A stretch of DNA of 15,439 bases from CAZJDV01 sp964544865 (lineage in GTDB: Bacteria > Chloroflexota > Dehalococcoidia > Lucifugimonadales > CAJWER01), in the NCBI GenBank assembly GCA_964544865.1, contig CAZJDV010000062.1, positions 1-15,439 of the forward strand, written 5' to 3'. The notes beneath the pieces were generated by a model, which had not been told where the DNA came from, did no database searches, and worked only from the letters and a program-made list of their open reading frames with translations. The translations under genes were made by a program, and so were the position numbers. Positions 7,114 through 15,001 of the stretch are shown here, one piece after another (the stretch's first letter is position 1; each line of letters opens with the position of its first letter).

Positions 7114-7497
7114 GTGCCAATCATTCACCACAAAAAGCCGCCGGAGACCCCATGGAGGCCGAACTATCACGGGTGGGACATCACGCGGCCGGGCGATGGC
7201 ACCACCAACAGCAGCCTGTCTTACAGCGAGGTCGGCATCGGAGCTGGGCCGCCCCTTCACACCCACGAGTCCGACGAGCTCATCGTCGTCCTGGAGGGAA
7301 CGCTGGAGGCGCGGCTAGGGGATGAGATAAGCATGGTGGGCGCCGATCACACGGTCGGGGTCCCGCCGAACGTGCCCCACTCATTCAAAAACGCCGGCCC
7401 CGTTGTCGCTCGAATCCTGGGGGTTTTTCCTGTGAACGACCCGTTCGACCACACCGAATATCAGGAGGGCGCGCCTCCTGATATCCACGGAGAGTGA
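7114..7497 (+). CDS. single-domain cupin protein (127 aa)
   Basis: I chose GTG 7114 as the start because the domain begins there and an AGGA lies 10 bases upstream; the frame stays open further left but with no cupin-like sequence. Cupin motif 1 is GAGPPLHTHESDELIVVLEG, motif 2 is VPPNVPHSFKNAG. The four usual metal ligands are all present: His49, His51, Glu55 and His89. The protein is therefore probably a small metal-binding beta-barrel in the cytosol. Cupins of this size include isomerases, dioxygenases and sugar- or small-molecule-binding proteins; the reaction cannot be told from sequence. Its 3' end converges with the NHL gene across a shared terminator. Confidence 0.85.
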   Translation: MPIIHHKKPPETPWRPNYHGWDITRPGDGTTNSSLSYSEVGIGAGPPLHTHESDELIVVLEGTLEARLGDEISMVGADHTVGVPPNVPHSFKNAGPVVARILGVFPVNDPFDHTEYQEGAPPDIHGE

Positions 7498-7511
7498 CCG
7501 ACCGCGGAGCT

Positions 7512-7535
7512 ATAGGGCGGAGACGCCCGCCCTAT
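7512..7535. terminator. bidirectional terminator-like hairpin
   Basis: ATAGGGCGG (7512-7520) pairs perfectly with CCGCCCTAT (7527-7535) around AGACGC. It sits between the converging cupin and NHL genes; its right arm contains the NHL stop codon (TAG, complement of 7532-7534). There is no clear T tract, so it may terminate weakly or protect mRNA 3' ends. Confidence 0.6.
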
Positions 7536-8590
7536 TCCAACTCCAGCTTCAGCTCAGGTTCGGCGAAATCATTGTCTTTCACGTAGACCTGGAGCCTGCC
7601 GCAGGTGTCGCAGATGATTATCCGGTCCTGAGCGTCGATCTCGATTCCCACCGGGCGGGCGAATAGCCCCATGGGGCTCACGTCCTTGACACGGCGGAAC
7701 GCCTTGATCGTCTCCGGATCCCTTGCCATGATGTAGACGCCGGCCTTCGACAGCTCCACCGCATCTCCATACAGGGCCGCCAGCGACTCGCCGTCCGGTT
7801 CGTAAATCTGGACCCGGCTGTTGCCCCAGTCGGTCACATAGACGTCCCCGTCACTGTCCACGGCCACATTGGCCGGGTGGTTCAGGTCCCCAGCTTCGAT
7901 GTCGCGGCCGCCGAAGCTCAAGAGGTACTCACCGTCCGGAGAGAACTTCTGGACCCGGTCGTTGCCCCAGTCGGCGACGTAGACCGCGCCCCGGGAGTCG
8001 ATGGTGATTCCCCAGGGGCGATTGAACTCGTCGTCCCCTGTACCGGTGGCGCCCCAACCAAACTGGAACTCGCCGTCAATCGTGAACTTTTGCACCCGGT
8101 CGTTGCCCGTATCGACGATATAGATGTCGCCGTCCGAGTCAAACGCGATGCCGCTGGGGCCATCGAGCCGGCCCGGTTCGGAGCCGTGCACTCCCCACTC
8201 CCCTATCCTCTCGCCGTCGGGATTGAATTCGGGGTAGGGGTAGATCACGTCCGATGGGAAGATCGCCACGTGGTGGCGGAACTCGTCGGTGACGAACAGG
8301 TGGCCGTCCGCGGCCAGCGCGATTCCCGCGGGCCACACGAACTCCCTGCGGGCGAAGTCGCCGATGTGCTCCTCGTCGAGGGTCGTCTTGCCGATCCGGC
8401 CGAAGTCGGCGTGGCCCAGGCCGCCTTCGAAACCCAGGCCCCTGCTCAGAACGAACAGGATATCGTCCGGAGCGATGGCCAGGTCGATCGGGTACCGGTA
8501 TCCGCCGGTTTTGCCGTTGTGCTCGTTGGTCGGGCGGCCCAGCGCGTGGCTGAAGTGCCACGCGCGGCCCGCGACAGAGGTCGTGATCAT
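7532..8590 (-). CDS. NHL-repeat six-bladed beta-propeller protein (352 aa)
   Basis: Six propeller repeats can be seen. Their centres are YPIDLAIAPDDILFVLSRG, WPAGIALAADGHLFVTDEF, GPSGIAFDSDGDIYIVDTG, RPWGITIDSRGAVYVADWG, HPANVAVDSDGDVYVTDWG and RPVGIEIDAQDRIIICDTC. Several end in the NHL signature NDRVQKF...DGE. NHL propellers bind proteins, RNA or small molecules, or act as lactonase-like enzymes. There is no signal peptide, so a cytoplasmic location is likely, which is unusual because many bacterial NHL proteins are exported. The start ATG has GGAGG seven bases upstream, and the gene begins 16 bases after the DUF1501 stop, so it is the last gene of the operon. The C-terminal tail after blade six is short and acidic (EPELKLELE). 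Confidence 0.9.
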   Translation of the reverse strand: MITTSVAGRAWHFSHALGRPTNEHNGKTGGYRYPIDLAIAPDDILFVLSRGLGFEGGLGHADFGRIGKTTLDEEHIGDFARREFVWPAGIALAADGHLFVTDEFRHHVAIFPSDVIYPYPEFNPDGERIGEWGVHGSEPGRLDGPSGIAFDSDGDIYIVDTGNDRVQKFTIDGEFQFGWGATGTGDDEFNRPWGITIDSRGAVYVADWGNDRVQKFSPDGEYLLSFGGRDIEAGDLNHPANVAVDSDGDVYVTDWGNSRVQIYEPDGESLAALYGDAVELSKAGVYIMARDPETIKAFRRVKDVSPMGLFARPVGIEIDAQDRIIICDTCGRLQVYVKDNDFAEPELKLELE

Positions 8591-8606
8591 TCCTGTGCCT
8601 CCGTGA

Positions 8607-9743
8607 TTAGCCCGCCGCGACGAAGCCGGGCTTCTCGAAGCGGCCGTTCACGATAGGGGCCGCGTCGACGCCCAGCCAGTCCTCCAGCACCGTCGAGTAG
8701 ACCCCCCGGAAGTCCATGTTCGGCACCAGATCGCCGTCCTTCAGGGCCTCGGCGCGGGTCTCGGGGTAGGTGCTGTACATCCCGCCCTTGACGCCGGATC
8801 CGATGGCGAAGCTGACACCGGCAGCGCCGTGATCGGTGCCCGAGCCGTTTTCCTGTACCCTGCGGCCGAACTCGGAGAATATGAACATCATGACGTTGGC
8901 CGCCGCGTCGTGCTCGGCAAGATCGTCCCAGAAGTCGGCCACGGCCCGCGACACCTCGGTCCACAGCTTGGGGTGGTTCGGGCCCTGGGACGCATGGGTA
9001 TCGAATCCGCCGTGCTCGGTATAAAAGATGCGCGTGCCCAGTCCCGCCAGCAGGACCTTGGAGACATCCTTGAGCTTGTCCGCCAGCGGGTTGGCGGCAT
9101 ACTCGACACCGGACGTGTACCGGTCGGGCGCCGTTCGGAGCATGTCCGCCCCTTTTAGGGCGTCCAGCCCGGTCTGGCCAAGGTATTCCATCACTGGCCC
9201 GGCGCCGATGGCCGGGGCATAGATGCTGGCGAAGCGTTGCAGCATCTGGTCGCGCTGCTGTTTCTGCTCAACGGCGGTGAGCAGCCCGTAGGCCGATAGG
9301 TCAGCCACCGACGCGACCGAGACATTGGGGGCCACCAGCGCCCTGGGCAGGCCGTAGCCGACGTTCACCGCCGTAACCGGGTTCTCTCCCGCTGGATCCA
9401 GCTCTCTGATGGCGCGTCCGAGCCACCCCTCAGTGCCGACCTTGTCAGGCTCCGCCGTGTGCCAGATATCCATCGCGCGGAAGTGGGACCGCGTCGACTT
9501 CTCCCAGCCCACGCCGTGGACTATGGCCATGTCCCCACGGTCGTAGATCTCCTTCATCGGCCCCATCGAGGGGTTGAAGGCCAGCTCGTCGTCGAGCTTG
9601 TGCAACTCTTCCTCGGGGAAGTGCAGCGTCTGCCTGTTGTCGTAGTAGTTTGGGTCCTGGTACGGGACTACGGTGTTCAGATTGTCGTTGCCCCCGCTGA
9701 GCTGCACTACCACCAGCACCGGGTCTCTCTGGACTGTCGCCAT
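8607..9743 (-). CDS. DUF1501 family protein (378 aa)
   Basis: The protein opens directly with the family core strand VLVVVQLSGGNDNLNTVVPY (G17-G18-N19-D20). The other conserved stretches are ERG-like YDRGDMAIVHGVG, SHFRAMDIWHTAEP, the HGGFDTH motif (probable metal ligands), and SEFGRRVQENGSGTDHGAAG. These are the hallmarks of DUF1501, which is structurally related to the alkaline phosphatase/sulfatase superfamily; its reaction is not established. Typical members carry a twin-arginine signal; here none is present, and the first residues (MATVQRDP) lead straight into the fold, so this one should stay in the cytoplasm. GAGGAG lies nine bases before ATG 9743. It follows the DUF1800 gene by 35 bases, the usual pairing for these two families. 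Confidence 0.93.
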   Translation of the reverse strand: MATVQRDPVLVVVQLSGGNDNLNTVVPYQDPNYYDNRQTLHFPEEELHKLDDELAFNPSMGPMKEIYDRGDMAIVHGVGWEKSTRSHFRAMDIWHTAEPDKVGTEGWLGRAIRELDPAGENPVTAVNVGYGLPRALVAPNVSVASVADLSAYGLLTAVEQKQQRDQMLQRFASIYAPAIGAGPVMEYLGQTGLDALKGADMLRTAPDRYTSGVEYAANPLADKLKDVSKVLLAGLGTRIFYTEHGGFDTHASQGPNHPKLWTEVSRAVADFWDDLAEHDAAANVMMFIFSEFGRRVQENGSGTDHGAAGVSFAIGSGVKGGMYSTYPETRAEALKDGDLVPNMDFRGVYSTVLEDWLGVDAAPIVNGRFEKPGFVAAG

Positions 9744-9778
9744 CGCTACTTGCTCCTCAAAAAATATAAGGCGGTCGT

Positions 9779-11176
9779 CTATCCGAACTGGTACTCGCGG
9801 GTGGCGGCGATGAGCGCCAGGACCTCGCCGACCCTGCCGGGGAAGTCGTCGTCACCGGCCGCCACCGGTCCACCGCTCTCGACCTGCGCGACGAGCTCAG
9901 CCCGCGTCTCGTCCGTCACCGGCAGCGGGCCCATCTGGTCCAGGCAGCCGTCCACCAGGACCTCGGCGCTCATGCCGTCGCCGTTGACAGACCCGACCCG
10001 CCTGACTATCTCCCGCACGCCGGGGAGCCCCAGGTCACCGACCTTCTCCGACACGAAATTGACCCGGTTGATGAGCGAGCCGCTGTTGATCCACTCCTTG
10101 CCCGTGTGCCAGCCCTCGACGCTGGGGGGGTCCAGCAGCGCCTGGCCCATGTAGCCCGGTTCGTCGGTCAACATCCCCCAGCGGGGATCGGGTCCGTTGA
10201 GGTCCCCGGTCAGTCTCAGAGTGCCGGCCACCACCTCGGCCGGACTCCTCACCTTCTGGTATATGGCCTCTTTGAAGAAATCGGACTTGAAAATGACTTC
10301 GAGCGTGGGGGCTATCTCGAACCCGGACCCGACGAACGCCTTCTCCATGACCCCGATGGCGTCCAGATCGCGCGGCTCCTCGATTGGCCATGCCGGAACC
10401 TGGGGCTCGTCCGCCACGAAGAAGTTGTAAAGGTGTCGGGTGATGAACCGCGCGCAGGCCGGCTGCTCCAAGATGATGTCGATGATGTCCTCGCCGTTGA
10501 AGTTGCCGACGTGGCCGAGGAAGGTCTTTTCGCCGTTGTCGTGGTCCTCCGGCTTGTACTCGAACTCCCAGAGGTGTGGGCCCCAGAGCAGCCAATGGAT
10601 CTTGGGCCTCATGGTCCAGCCGGTGAACGCCCGGGCGCACTCGAAGACGTCCTGCTCGGTGTAGTTACCCGCCCCCAGGGAGAACAGCTCGAGCAACTCA
10701 CGTCCCCAGTTCTCGTTGGGCGCGCGCTTGTGGTTCTCGTTGTTGTCGAGCCAGTAAAGCATCGCCGGGTCCTTGGACAACCCGACCAGCAGGTCGCGGT
10801 AGTTGCCCATTCCCAGGTCCCGGAATAGCTCGATCTGAGCGTACATCTGCCGCCCGCTCTCCACCTTGGATTGGCCCGTCGCAAACACGTGGTGCCAGAA
10901 GAGCGACATCTTTTCCTGGAGGGGCTGCCGGGTGTTCACCATGCGGTACAGCCACCGGAGCTGGGCATGGTTGATGTTCGACCCCCTCTCGGCCATGGGG
11001 TGGTAACGGAAGAGCGTGTACTCGTCGACGGGGGGCTGCTCCTCTGGGCGCAAGATCTGCTCCACCGTCTCGTCGTATCCCTGTGCGGCCAGCGCCTCGA
11101 TCTCGGAACGGGTCGCGCCGAATCCGGCTCGGCGCATCAGGTGCGCCATCAACGCGATGTCTTCGCGATTTACCAT
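9779..11176 (-). CDS. DUF1800 family protein (465 aa)
   Basis: I place the start at ATG 11176, giving MVNREDIALMAHLMRRAGFG, because TGGAG precedes it and DUF1800 proteins begin this way. The frame is open to ATG 11239, adding 21 residues, but no ribosome site precedes that start. Family landmarks: HLMRRAGFGATRSEIEALAA, LQEKMSLFWHHVFATG, GRELLELFSLGAGNYTEQDV, ARAFTGWTM, DIIDIILEQPACARFITRHL, DPPSVEGWHTGKEW. DUF1800 is a helical domain of unknown function that nearly always travels with DUF1501. As with its partner, no export signal is visible. It is the first gene of the three-gene minus-strand operon; a TATAAT lies about 90 bases upstream. Confidence 0.93.
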   Translation of the reverse strand: MVNREDIALMAHLMRRAGFGATRSEIEALAAQGYDETVEQILRPEEQPPVDEYTLFRYHPMAERGSNINHAQLRWLYRMVNTRQPLQEKMSLFWHHVFATGQSKVESGRQMYAQIELFRDLGMGNYRDLLVGLSKDPAMLYWLDNNENHKRAPNENWGRELLELFSLGAGNYTEQDVFECARAFTGWTMRPKIHWLLWGPHLWEFEYKPEDHDNGEKTFLGHVGNFNGEDIIDIILEQPACARFITRHLYNFFVADEPQVPAWPIEEPRDLDAIGVMEKAFVGSGFEIAPTLEVIFKSDFFKEAIYQKVRSPAEVVAGTLRLTGDLNGPDPRWGMLTDEPGYMGQALLDPPSVEGWHTGKEWINSGSLINRVNFVSEKVGDLGLPGVREIVRRVGSVNGDGMSAEVLVDGCLDQMGPLPVTDETRAELVAQVESGGPVAAGDDDFPGRVGEVLALIAATREYQFG

Positions 11177-11264
11177 GGGAATCTCCACATCCGCTAGTGG
11201 CTGGACTGGGACCGTGGCGCCGCCGGCGAGACCGGGCATGAGGCCGACTAGCGATCACGTGGAT

Positions 11265-11298
11265 ATTATAATACTCCATCTTGAGGCGCATACGCCTC
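11265..11298 (-). promoter_or_regulatory. putative promoter with adjacent dyad for the DUF1800-DUF1501-NHL operon
   Basis: Read on the minus strand, a perfect TATAAT lies at 11270-11265, within an AT-rich patch and ~90 bases before the chosen DUF1800 start. Immediately upstream is the dyad GAGGCG-CATA-CGCCTC (11283-11298), overlapping the -35 region. No good TTGACA is present at 17 bases, so an activator or an alternative start may be involved. The evidence is positional and modest. Confidence 0.35.
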
Positions 11299-11894
11299 GG
11301 GCCTGCCGGGGTGGTACGCCATCCGCGTACCGCCGCCCCGTCCTTCCCAGGGGCCGGCGGCCCCCGCCAGATGTCGTCGTTGGCCTTACGGCCCGCCGCC
11401 ACATCTCCGAACCAGAGGGCTCTGGCTCGTAGCATCCGTTGGGGGCAGCGCCGAGTCAATCACGCGGAGCAAGGAGGGTCGCGGCAGGCACGGGCCTTAG
11501 AGCATACGCGCCCCATATCCACGCCGTTTTGTGCTAGCGCTCATGCTAACACGGGGCGGCACAGCATGGCATGGAAGATATAAATGAATTCACTGTGCAC
11601 CATTGGAACTTCCCAAATCCGTATCTGTCAGGTTTACATATTGCCGACATCGAGTCCATCGACGATGGATCTTCGCACTTGCTTGCAGCGCGGCGTGTCC
11701 TGGTGTCTGCGGCTAGGCACACCCTTGTGTTGAGCGTATAATCGACATTGACCGGACACCTTCTCGGTACGGCCTGCAAGCCCGCCAGGTGGAACGCATT
11801 GGCAACCGGGCTGAATCGCGACGGCGCCACGTTTGGAGTACGACTGGCTCTGGGGGTATCGATATTGAGATTAGCGACGCATAGTTACGCAAAC
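11299..11894. other. intergenic stretch with one doubtful short ORF
   Basis: Positions 11299-11560 show nothing convincing on either strand. From 11570 to about 11660 the base composition becomes noticeably AT-richer than the rest of the window. A 56-codon plus-strand frame (ATG 11571 to TAA 11741, starting MEDINEFTVHHWNFPNPYLS) lies in this patch, but it has no ribosome site and no family I recognise. The patch may be foreign or a remnant. Confidence 0.35.
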
Positions 11895-12161
11895 TCTTCC
11901 CCGTTCCCAGACATTCCTCTCTCAGTTCTCTCCGCGCACATTCGACATCAGCCCTGGGGAATAGCGGCAGATGAGGCGGGTCGGTATTGGATGACACTAC
12001 AAGCCGACCTGGCAAGCCGAGTACCCAACAGTACGCACACCGTCTCGGAAAAAGGTGGTCACAACCTTCATATCGACGACCCGATGCTGGTGATAGATAC
12101 CATCCGGCAGGTACTCGAGGCCGTCCGCGACAAGGCCGCCGGTCCGCGGGGTCAAGGGTAG
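11895..12161 (+). pseudogene. C-terminal remnant of an alpha/beta-hydrolase
   Basis: The frame contains SPFPDIPLSVLSAHIRHQPW, then ADEAGRYWMTLQADLASRVP, NSTHTVSEKGGHNLHIDDP and LVIDTIRQVLEAVRD. This is the last ~85 residues of an alpha/beta-hydrolase: the strand before the acid residue, the lid-like aromatic segment, and the GGHNLHIDDP loop carrying the catalytic His. The nucleophile elbow (G-x-S-x-G), oxyanion loop and N-terminal strands are missing; the open frame extends left to 11748 with unrelated sequence. The remnant ends about 60 bases before the sulfatase start. It cannot be active and is probably a deletion relic. Confidence 0.7.
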
Positions 12162-12224
12162 GTTGCACCGGGTGGTCGGGCTCCATCTGGCGAAAACAGG
12201 ATCTGGAGGCCCGGGAAAGGCGTC

Positions 12225-13670
12225 ATGAGCAAAAGTCCGAACATCCTGTTCCTGATGACCGACCAGATGCAGGGCCGGGTCCTCGCGCCGGACCACCCCT
12301 GCCGAACGCCGCGCCTCGACGGCCTGGCGGCGGCGGGGGTGCGTTTCACCAGGGCGTACACGCCGAACGCGGTCTGTTCTCCCGCCCGAGCCAGCCTGAT
12401 GACCGGGCTGCTCCCCCACAACCACGGCGTGCTCACAGTCACACACACCGTCGACGCCGACCAGAGCGTGCTGCGCGCCGACGAACCCCACTGGGCGCAG
12501 CGCCTCTCCGCCGCGGGATACCGCACCGGCTACTTCGGCAAGTGGCATGTTGAGCGCACATACGATCTTGACCGCTTTGGTTGGCAGGAGAGCGCGTCCG
12601 AGGGTAGCGAGCCCCTTCGACGACTGGAGGGAGAGGCGGCCGAGCGGATGAACACCGGCTCGTTTTCGCTCGAGATGCACCTGGAGAACCCACCGGGATA
12701 CGAACGGCAGCGGTTTTACGGGGTCACGGACGTGCCGCCGGAGCAGCGCCGGGTCGGCATACGGACCGAGTTGGCGCTGGAGTTCCTGGATGGCGCGCTG
12801 GCGGCGAACGAGCCGTGGTGCTGTTTCGTCAGCGTCATCGAGCCCCACGACCCGTTCATCTGCGGAGAGGAGGCCTTCGCGCTCTACGACGTCGACTCGA
12901 TTGAGCTTGCCCCTAATGTACACGATGACATGTCAGACAGACCCGGCATCTACCGCAAGGCGGCGCGGACCTGGGACGGCATGACCGACCGGCAGCACCG
13001 GGAGGCAGCGGCGTGCTACTACGCGTCGATCTCGGAGATCGATCAGCAGTTCGGCCGGCTGATCGACCGTGTCGAGAGAGCTGGGCAGCTCGAGGACACT
13101 ATCATAGTCCTGACCTCCGATCACGGAGAGCTGCTGGGCGCCCACGGGCTGTATTGCAAGAACTTCACCGCGTCGGAGGAGATCTACAACATCCCCATGA
13201 TTATGGCAGGGCCGGGCATCAGCCGTGGAGAGGTTGCCGACGCACGCGTGGGGTCCCACGACCTGTGCCACACGCTGCTGGAGCTGACCGGCTGCGACGG
13301 CATCGATTCGCCCGACTCACGCTCGTTCGCCGAGGCACTGCATGACCCCCGGGGCGGATCGGCTGATTTTCAGACCGGCTACGCCGAGTATTTCGGGGTG
13401 CGCATGACGCTGACGCAGCGGGTGGTCTGGGACGGCCAATGGAAATTCGTCTTCAACGGGTTCGATTTCGACGAGCTATACTATCTCGAAGCCGACCCGT
13501 ACGAGATGGTGAACCTGGCGTCTAATCCACAGTACCAGGACCACCTGCGCAGGATGACCAAACAGATGTGGGATGTCGTCACGCGGACAGGAGACCGCAG
13601 CTTGCTTGACTCGCAATATCCGATACTGAGGGTCGCGCCATATGGACCGTTGATCGAGCAAGAAGAGTAG
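12225..13670 (+). CDS. Cys-type sulfatase (481 aa)
   Basis: Sulfatase family hydrolase of sulfate esters (a few relatives act on phosphonates). The N-terminal strand NILFLMTDQ supplies metal ligand Asp13. The maturation motif is CSPAR (Cys51-Arg55), matching C-x-P-x-R, so Cys51 should be converted to formylglycine. Further landmarks are EPHDPF (206-211), the metal ligands Asp299-His300 in LTSDHGELLGAHG, and Lys312 in LYCKN. The C-terminal region with EYFGVRMTLTQRVVWDGQWK and FNGFDFDELYYLEADPYEMV matches the family ending. There is no signal peptide, so it probably acts in the cytoplasm, unlike most polysaccharide sulfatases. GGAGG at 12205-12209 is rather far from the ATG; GAAAGG at 12214 is rather close. 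Substrate cannot be inferred. No maturase gene is in the window. Confidence 0.93.
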   Translation: MSKSPNILFLMTDQMQGRVLAPDHPCRTPRLDGLAAAGVRFTRAYTPNAVCSPARASLMTGLLPHNHGVLTVTHTVDADQSVLRADEPHWAQRLSAAGYRTGYFGKWHVERTYDLDRFGWQESASEGSEPLRRLEGEAAERMNTGSFSLEMHLENPPGYERQRFYGVTDVPPEQRRVGIRTELALEFLDGALAANEPWCCFVSVIEPHDPFICGEEAFALYDVDSIELAPNVHDDMSDRPGIYRKAARTWDGMTDRQHREAAACYYASISEIDQQFGRLIDRVERAGQLEDTIIVLTSDHGELLGAHGLYCKNFTASEEIYNIPMIMAGPGISRGEVADARVGSHDLCHTLLELTGCDGIDSPDSRSFAEALHDPRGGSADFQTGYAEYFGVRMTLTQRVVWDGQWKFVFNGFDFDELYYLEADPYEMVNLASNPQYQDHLRRMTKQMWDVVTRTGDRSLLDSQYPILRVAPYGPLIEQEE

Positions 13671-13734
13671 ACTGGATCAGCCCCGGTGGTTCGCGAAGAG
13701 CTGTCTCGGATCAGTCAGCCTCGCGGCGCAGCTG

Positions 13735-14721
13735 TCAGTGCGCCTCCTCTTTCAACATCAACTCCTCAACGGCCACCATTCGCTCGCCCCCCATGCGTTC
13801 GATCATGATCTCCTCGATCGCCTCGTCGCGCGCCTGCGCCAGAGGCCCGGTCTCGAGGACTTCGCGAACTCTCCGGGCCGGCACGACCACTGCCAGCCCG
13901 TATTCTTCATGCACGTCGCCCCGCACGAGGACCTCGCTCATGGCCTGGGGCTCGTCCGCGTTCATATGGCTGTGCACGACCCCCAGCAGATAGACGTGGC
14001 TCCCGGAGACCGACGTGTTCGACGGCGAATACCTGAAAACCGGCGATCCGCTCGCCCCCGCCCATGACCGCCACTCGGCCAGATAGCCCTCCACCTCGAT
14101 AAATGCCGAGTCCGGCCCGGCGAGCCTGGTCGCGACAAGCTGGGGCATGAGGTAGACACTACCGTTGCTTATCAGCGGCCTGGGGCCCGAGTTCTGGGGA
14201 TGAGGCTCGAACTGGCCCACGGAGAACAGGCTGTCTCCGGTGCCCACGTGCTGCGAGCTCACCAGATCGTCCGTCAACGCGATCTCCATGGGAACCGGCG
14301 TCAGGTCGACGCCCGGCGGCAACTCCTTCAGTGGATGGGCTGCGATGTCGCTCCTGGGATCGGGGTGGGGATACCAGTCGTCGTAGGGGACCGTCGCCAC
14401 GTCCAGAGAGCCGCCGTCGCTCGTGCTGAAACGCAAGATGAGGTCACCGTGGCGGATGCACCTCCGAACGACCTCTCGGGTTGAGATCAGATACCGGAAC
14501 CCCTGGCCCTCGCCGTCCGGCACCGAGACGGCGAAGGCCGTACCGACCTGCGTCAGTCCGTCTTCGCCCGATTCTTCGTCGTCGCTCTTGGCGACGTGCA
14601 GCGACACAACGCAGTTGCGGAAGGGCTCCTCGCCTCCGGCTCTCTCGTCGTTCGTCGGAAGGCTCCGGTAGTATGTTCCGTCTAACAGCCAAGGTGGTTG
14701 GCGCTTGAGGTTGAGGGTCAT
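13735..14721 (-). CDS. trypsin-like serine protease homologue with catalytic His replaced by Glu (328 aa)
   Basis: The start ATG 14721 has AGGAGG five bases upstream. The fold of a chymotrypsin-like protease is visible: GTAFAVSVP, then YLISTREVVRRC, then DPRSDIAAHPL, then WAGASGSPVF. The acid (Asp125) and the nucleophile Ser224 in GASGSP are in place, but the residue where homologues have His (the T-x-H-V-V position) is Glu83 (codon GAG, complement of 14473-14475). The oxyanion-loop sequence is normal. Downstream, YLLGVVHSHMN and YGLAVVVPARRVREVLE complete the second barrel. No signal peptide is seen, so a cytosolic protein is likely. It may be a catalytically dead binding protein, or His could be supplied elsewhere. 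The C-terminal 40 residues form a charged helix rich in Glu and Met. It converges with the sulfatase gene. Confidence 0.8.
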   Translation of the reverse strand: MTLNLKRQPPWLLDGTYYRSLPTNDERAGGEEPFRNCVVSLHVAKSDDEESGEDGLTQVGTAFAVSVPDGEGQGFRYLISTREVVRRCIRHGDLILRFSTSDGGSLDVATVPYDDWYPHPDPRSDIAAHPLKELPPGVDLTPVPMEIALTDDLVSSQHVGTGDSLFSVGQFEPHPQNSGPRPLISNGSVYLMPQLVATRLAGPDSAFIEVEGYLAEWRSWAGASGSPVFRYSPSNTSVSGSHVYLLGVVHSHMNADEPQAMSEVLVRGDVHEEYGLAVVVPARRVREVLETGPLAQARDEAIEEIMIERMGGERMVAVEELMLKEEAH

Positions 14722-15001
14722 CTGGGCCTCCTGGATTCTGTACGGCCAGCGTCGAAGGTCCGAATGGACGGCGACGCCCCGAGCCGGTCAACCGCGATGC
14801 GTCTGCGACTGGTGTTCGTTCGGAACTGTGAACAGGCGTGGTATCAGGCTATGCAACTCCCGCGGGACGCGCAAGGTTAACAGGGGCGTCGGCTTGGGAG
14901 ATTCAGAGAGGCGGGGGGGAAGAGCGAGTTCAAACGAGAGAACGGCTCGCCCTTTCCATAGATAGGGCAGGTGTCTCTTCTTTTCGCGAGAGCGGTGAGG
15001 A
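14722..15001. other. intergenic stretch between citrate synthase remnant and protease gene
   Basis: About 280 bases with no recognisable gene. Short inverted arms are present (GCGAG/CTCGC around 14926-14952 and GCCCT/AGGGC around 14948-14969), compatible with a weak terminator after the citrate synthase, but no T tract follows. No promoter hexamers stand out. Confidence 0.35.

Noticed and set aside
7877..8656. 259-codon plus-strand open frame
   Set aside because: It lies antisense to the NHL propeller gene, whose repeats are unmistakable; long antisense frames are expected in GC-rich coding sequence.
10106..10828. 240-codon plus-strand open frame opposite DUF1800
   Set aside because: Low-complexity translation rich in Val, Leu and Gly, with no motifs; it is the shadow of the DUF1800 gene.
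10698..11459. 253-codon minus-strand frame overlapping the start of DUF1800
   Set aside because: Arg/Pro-rich translation in the wrong frame of DUF1800; its left half is plainly out-of-frame coding sequence and it has no ribosome site.
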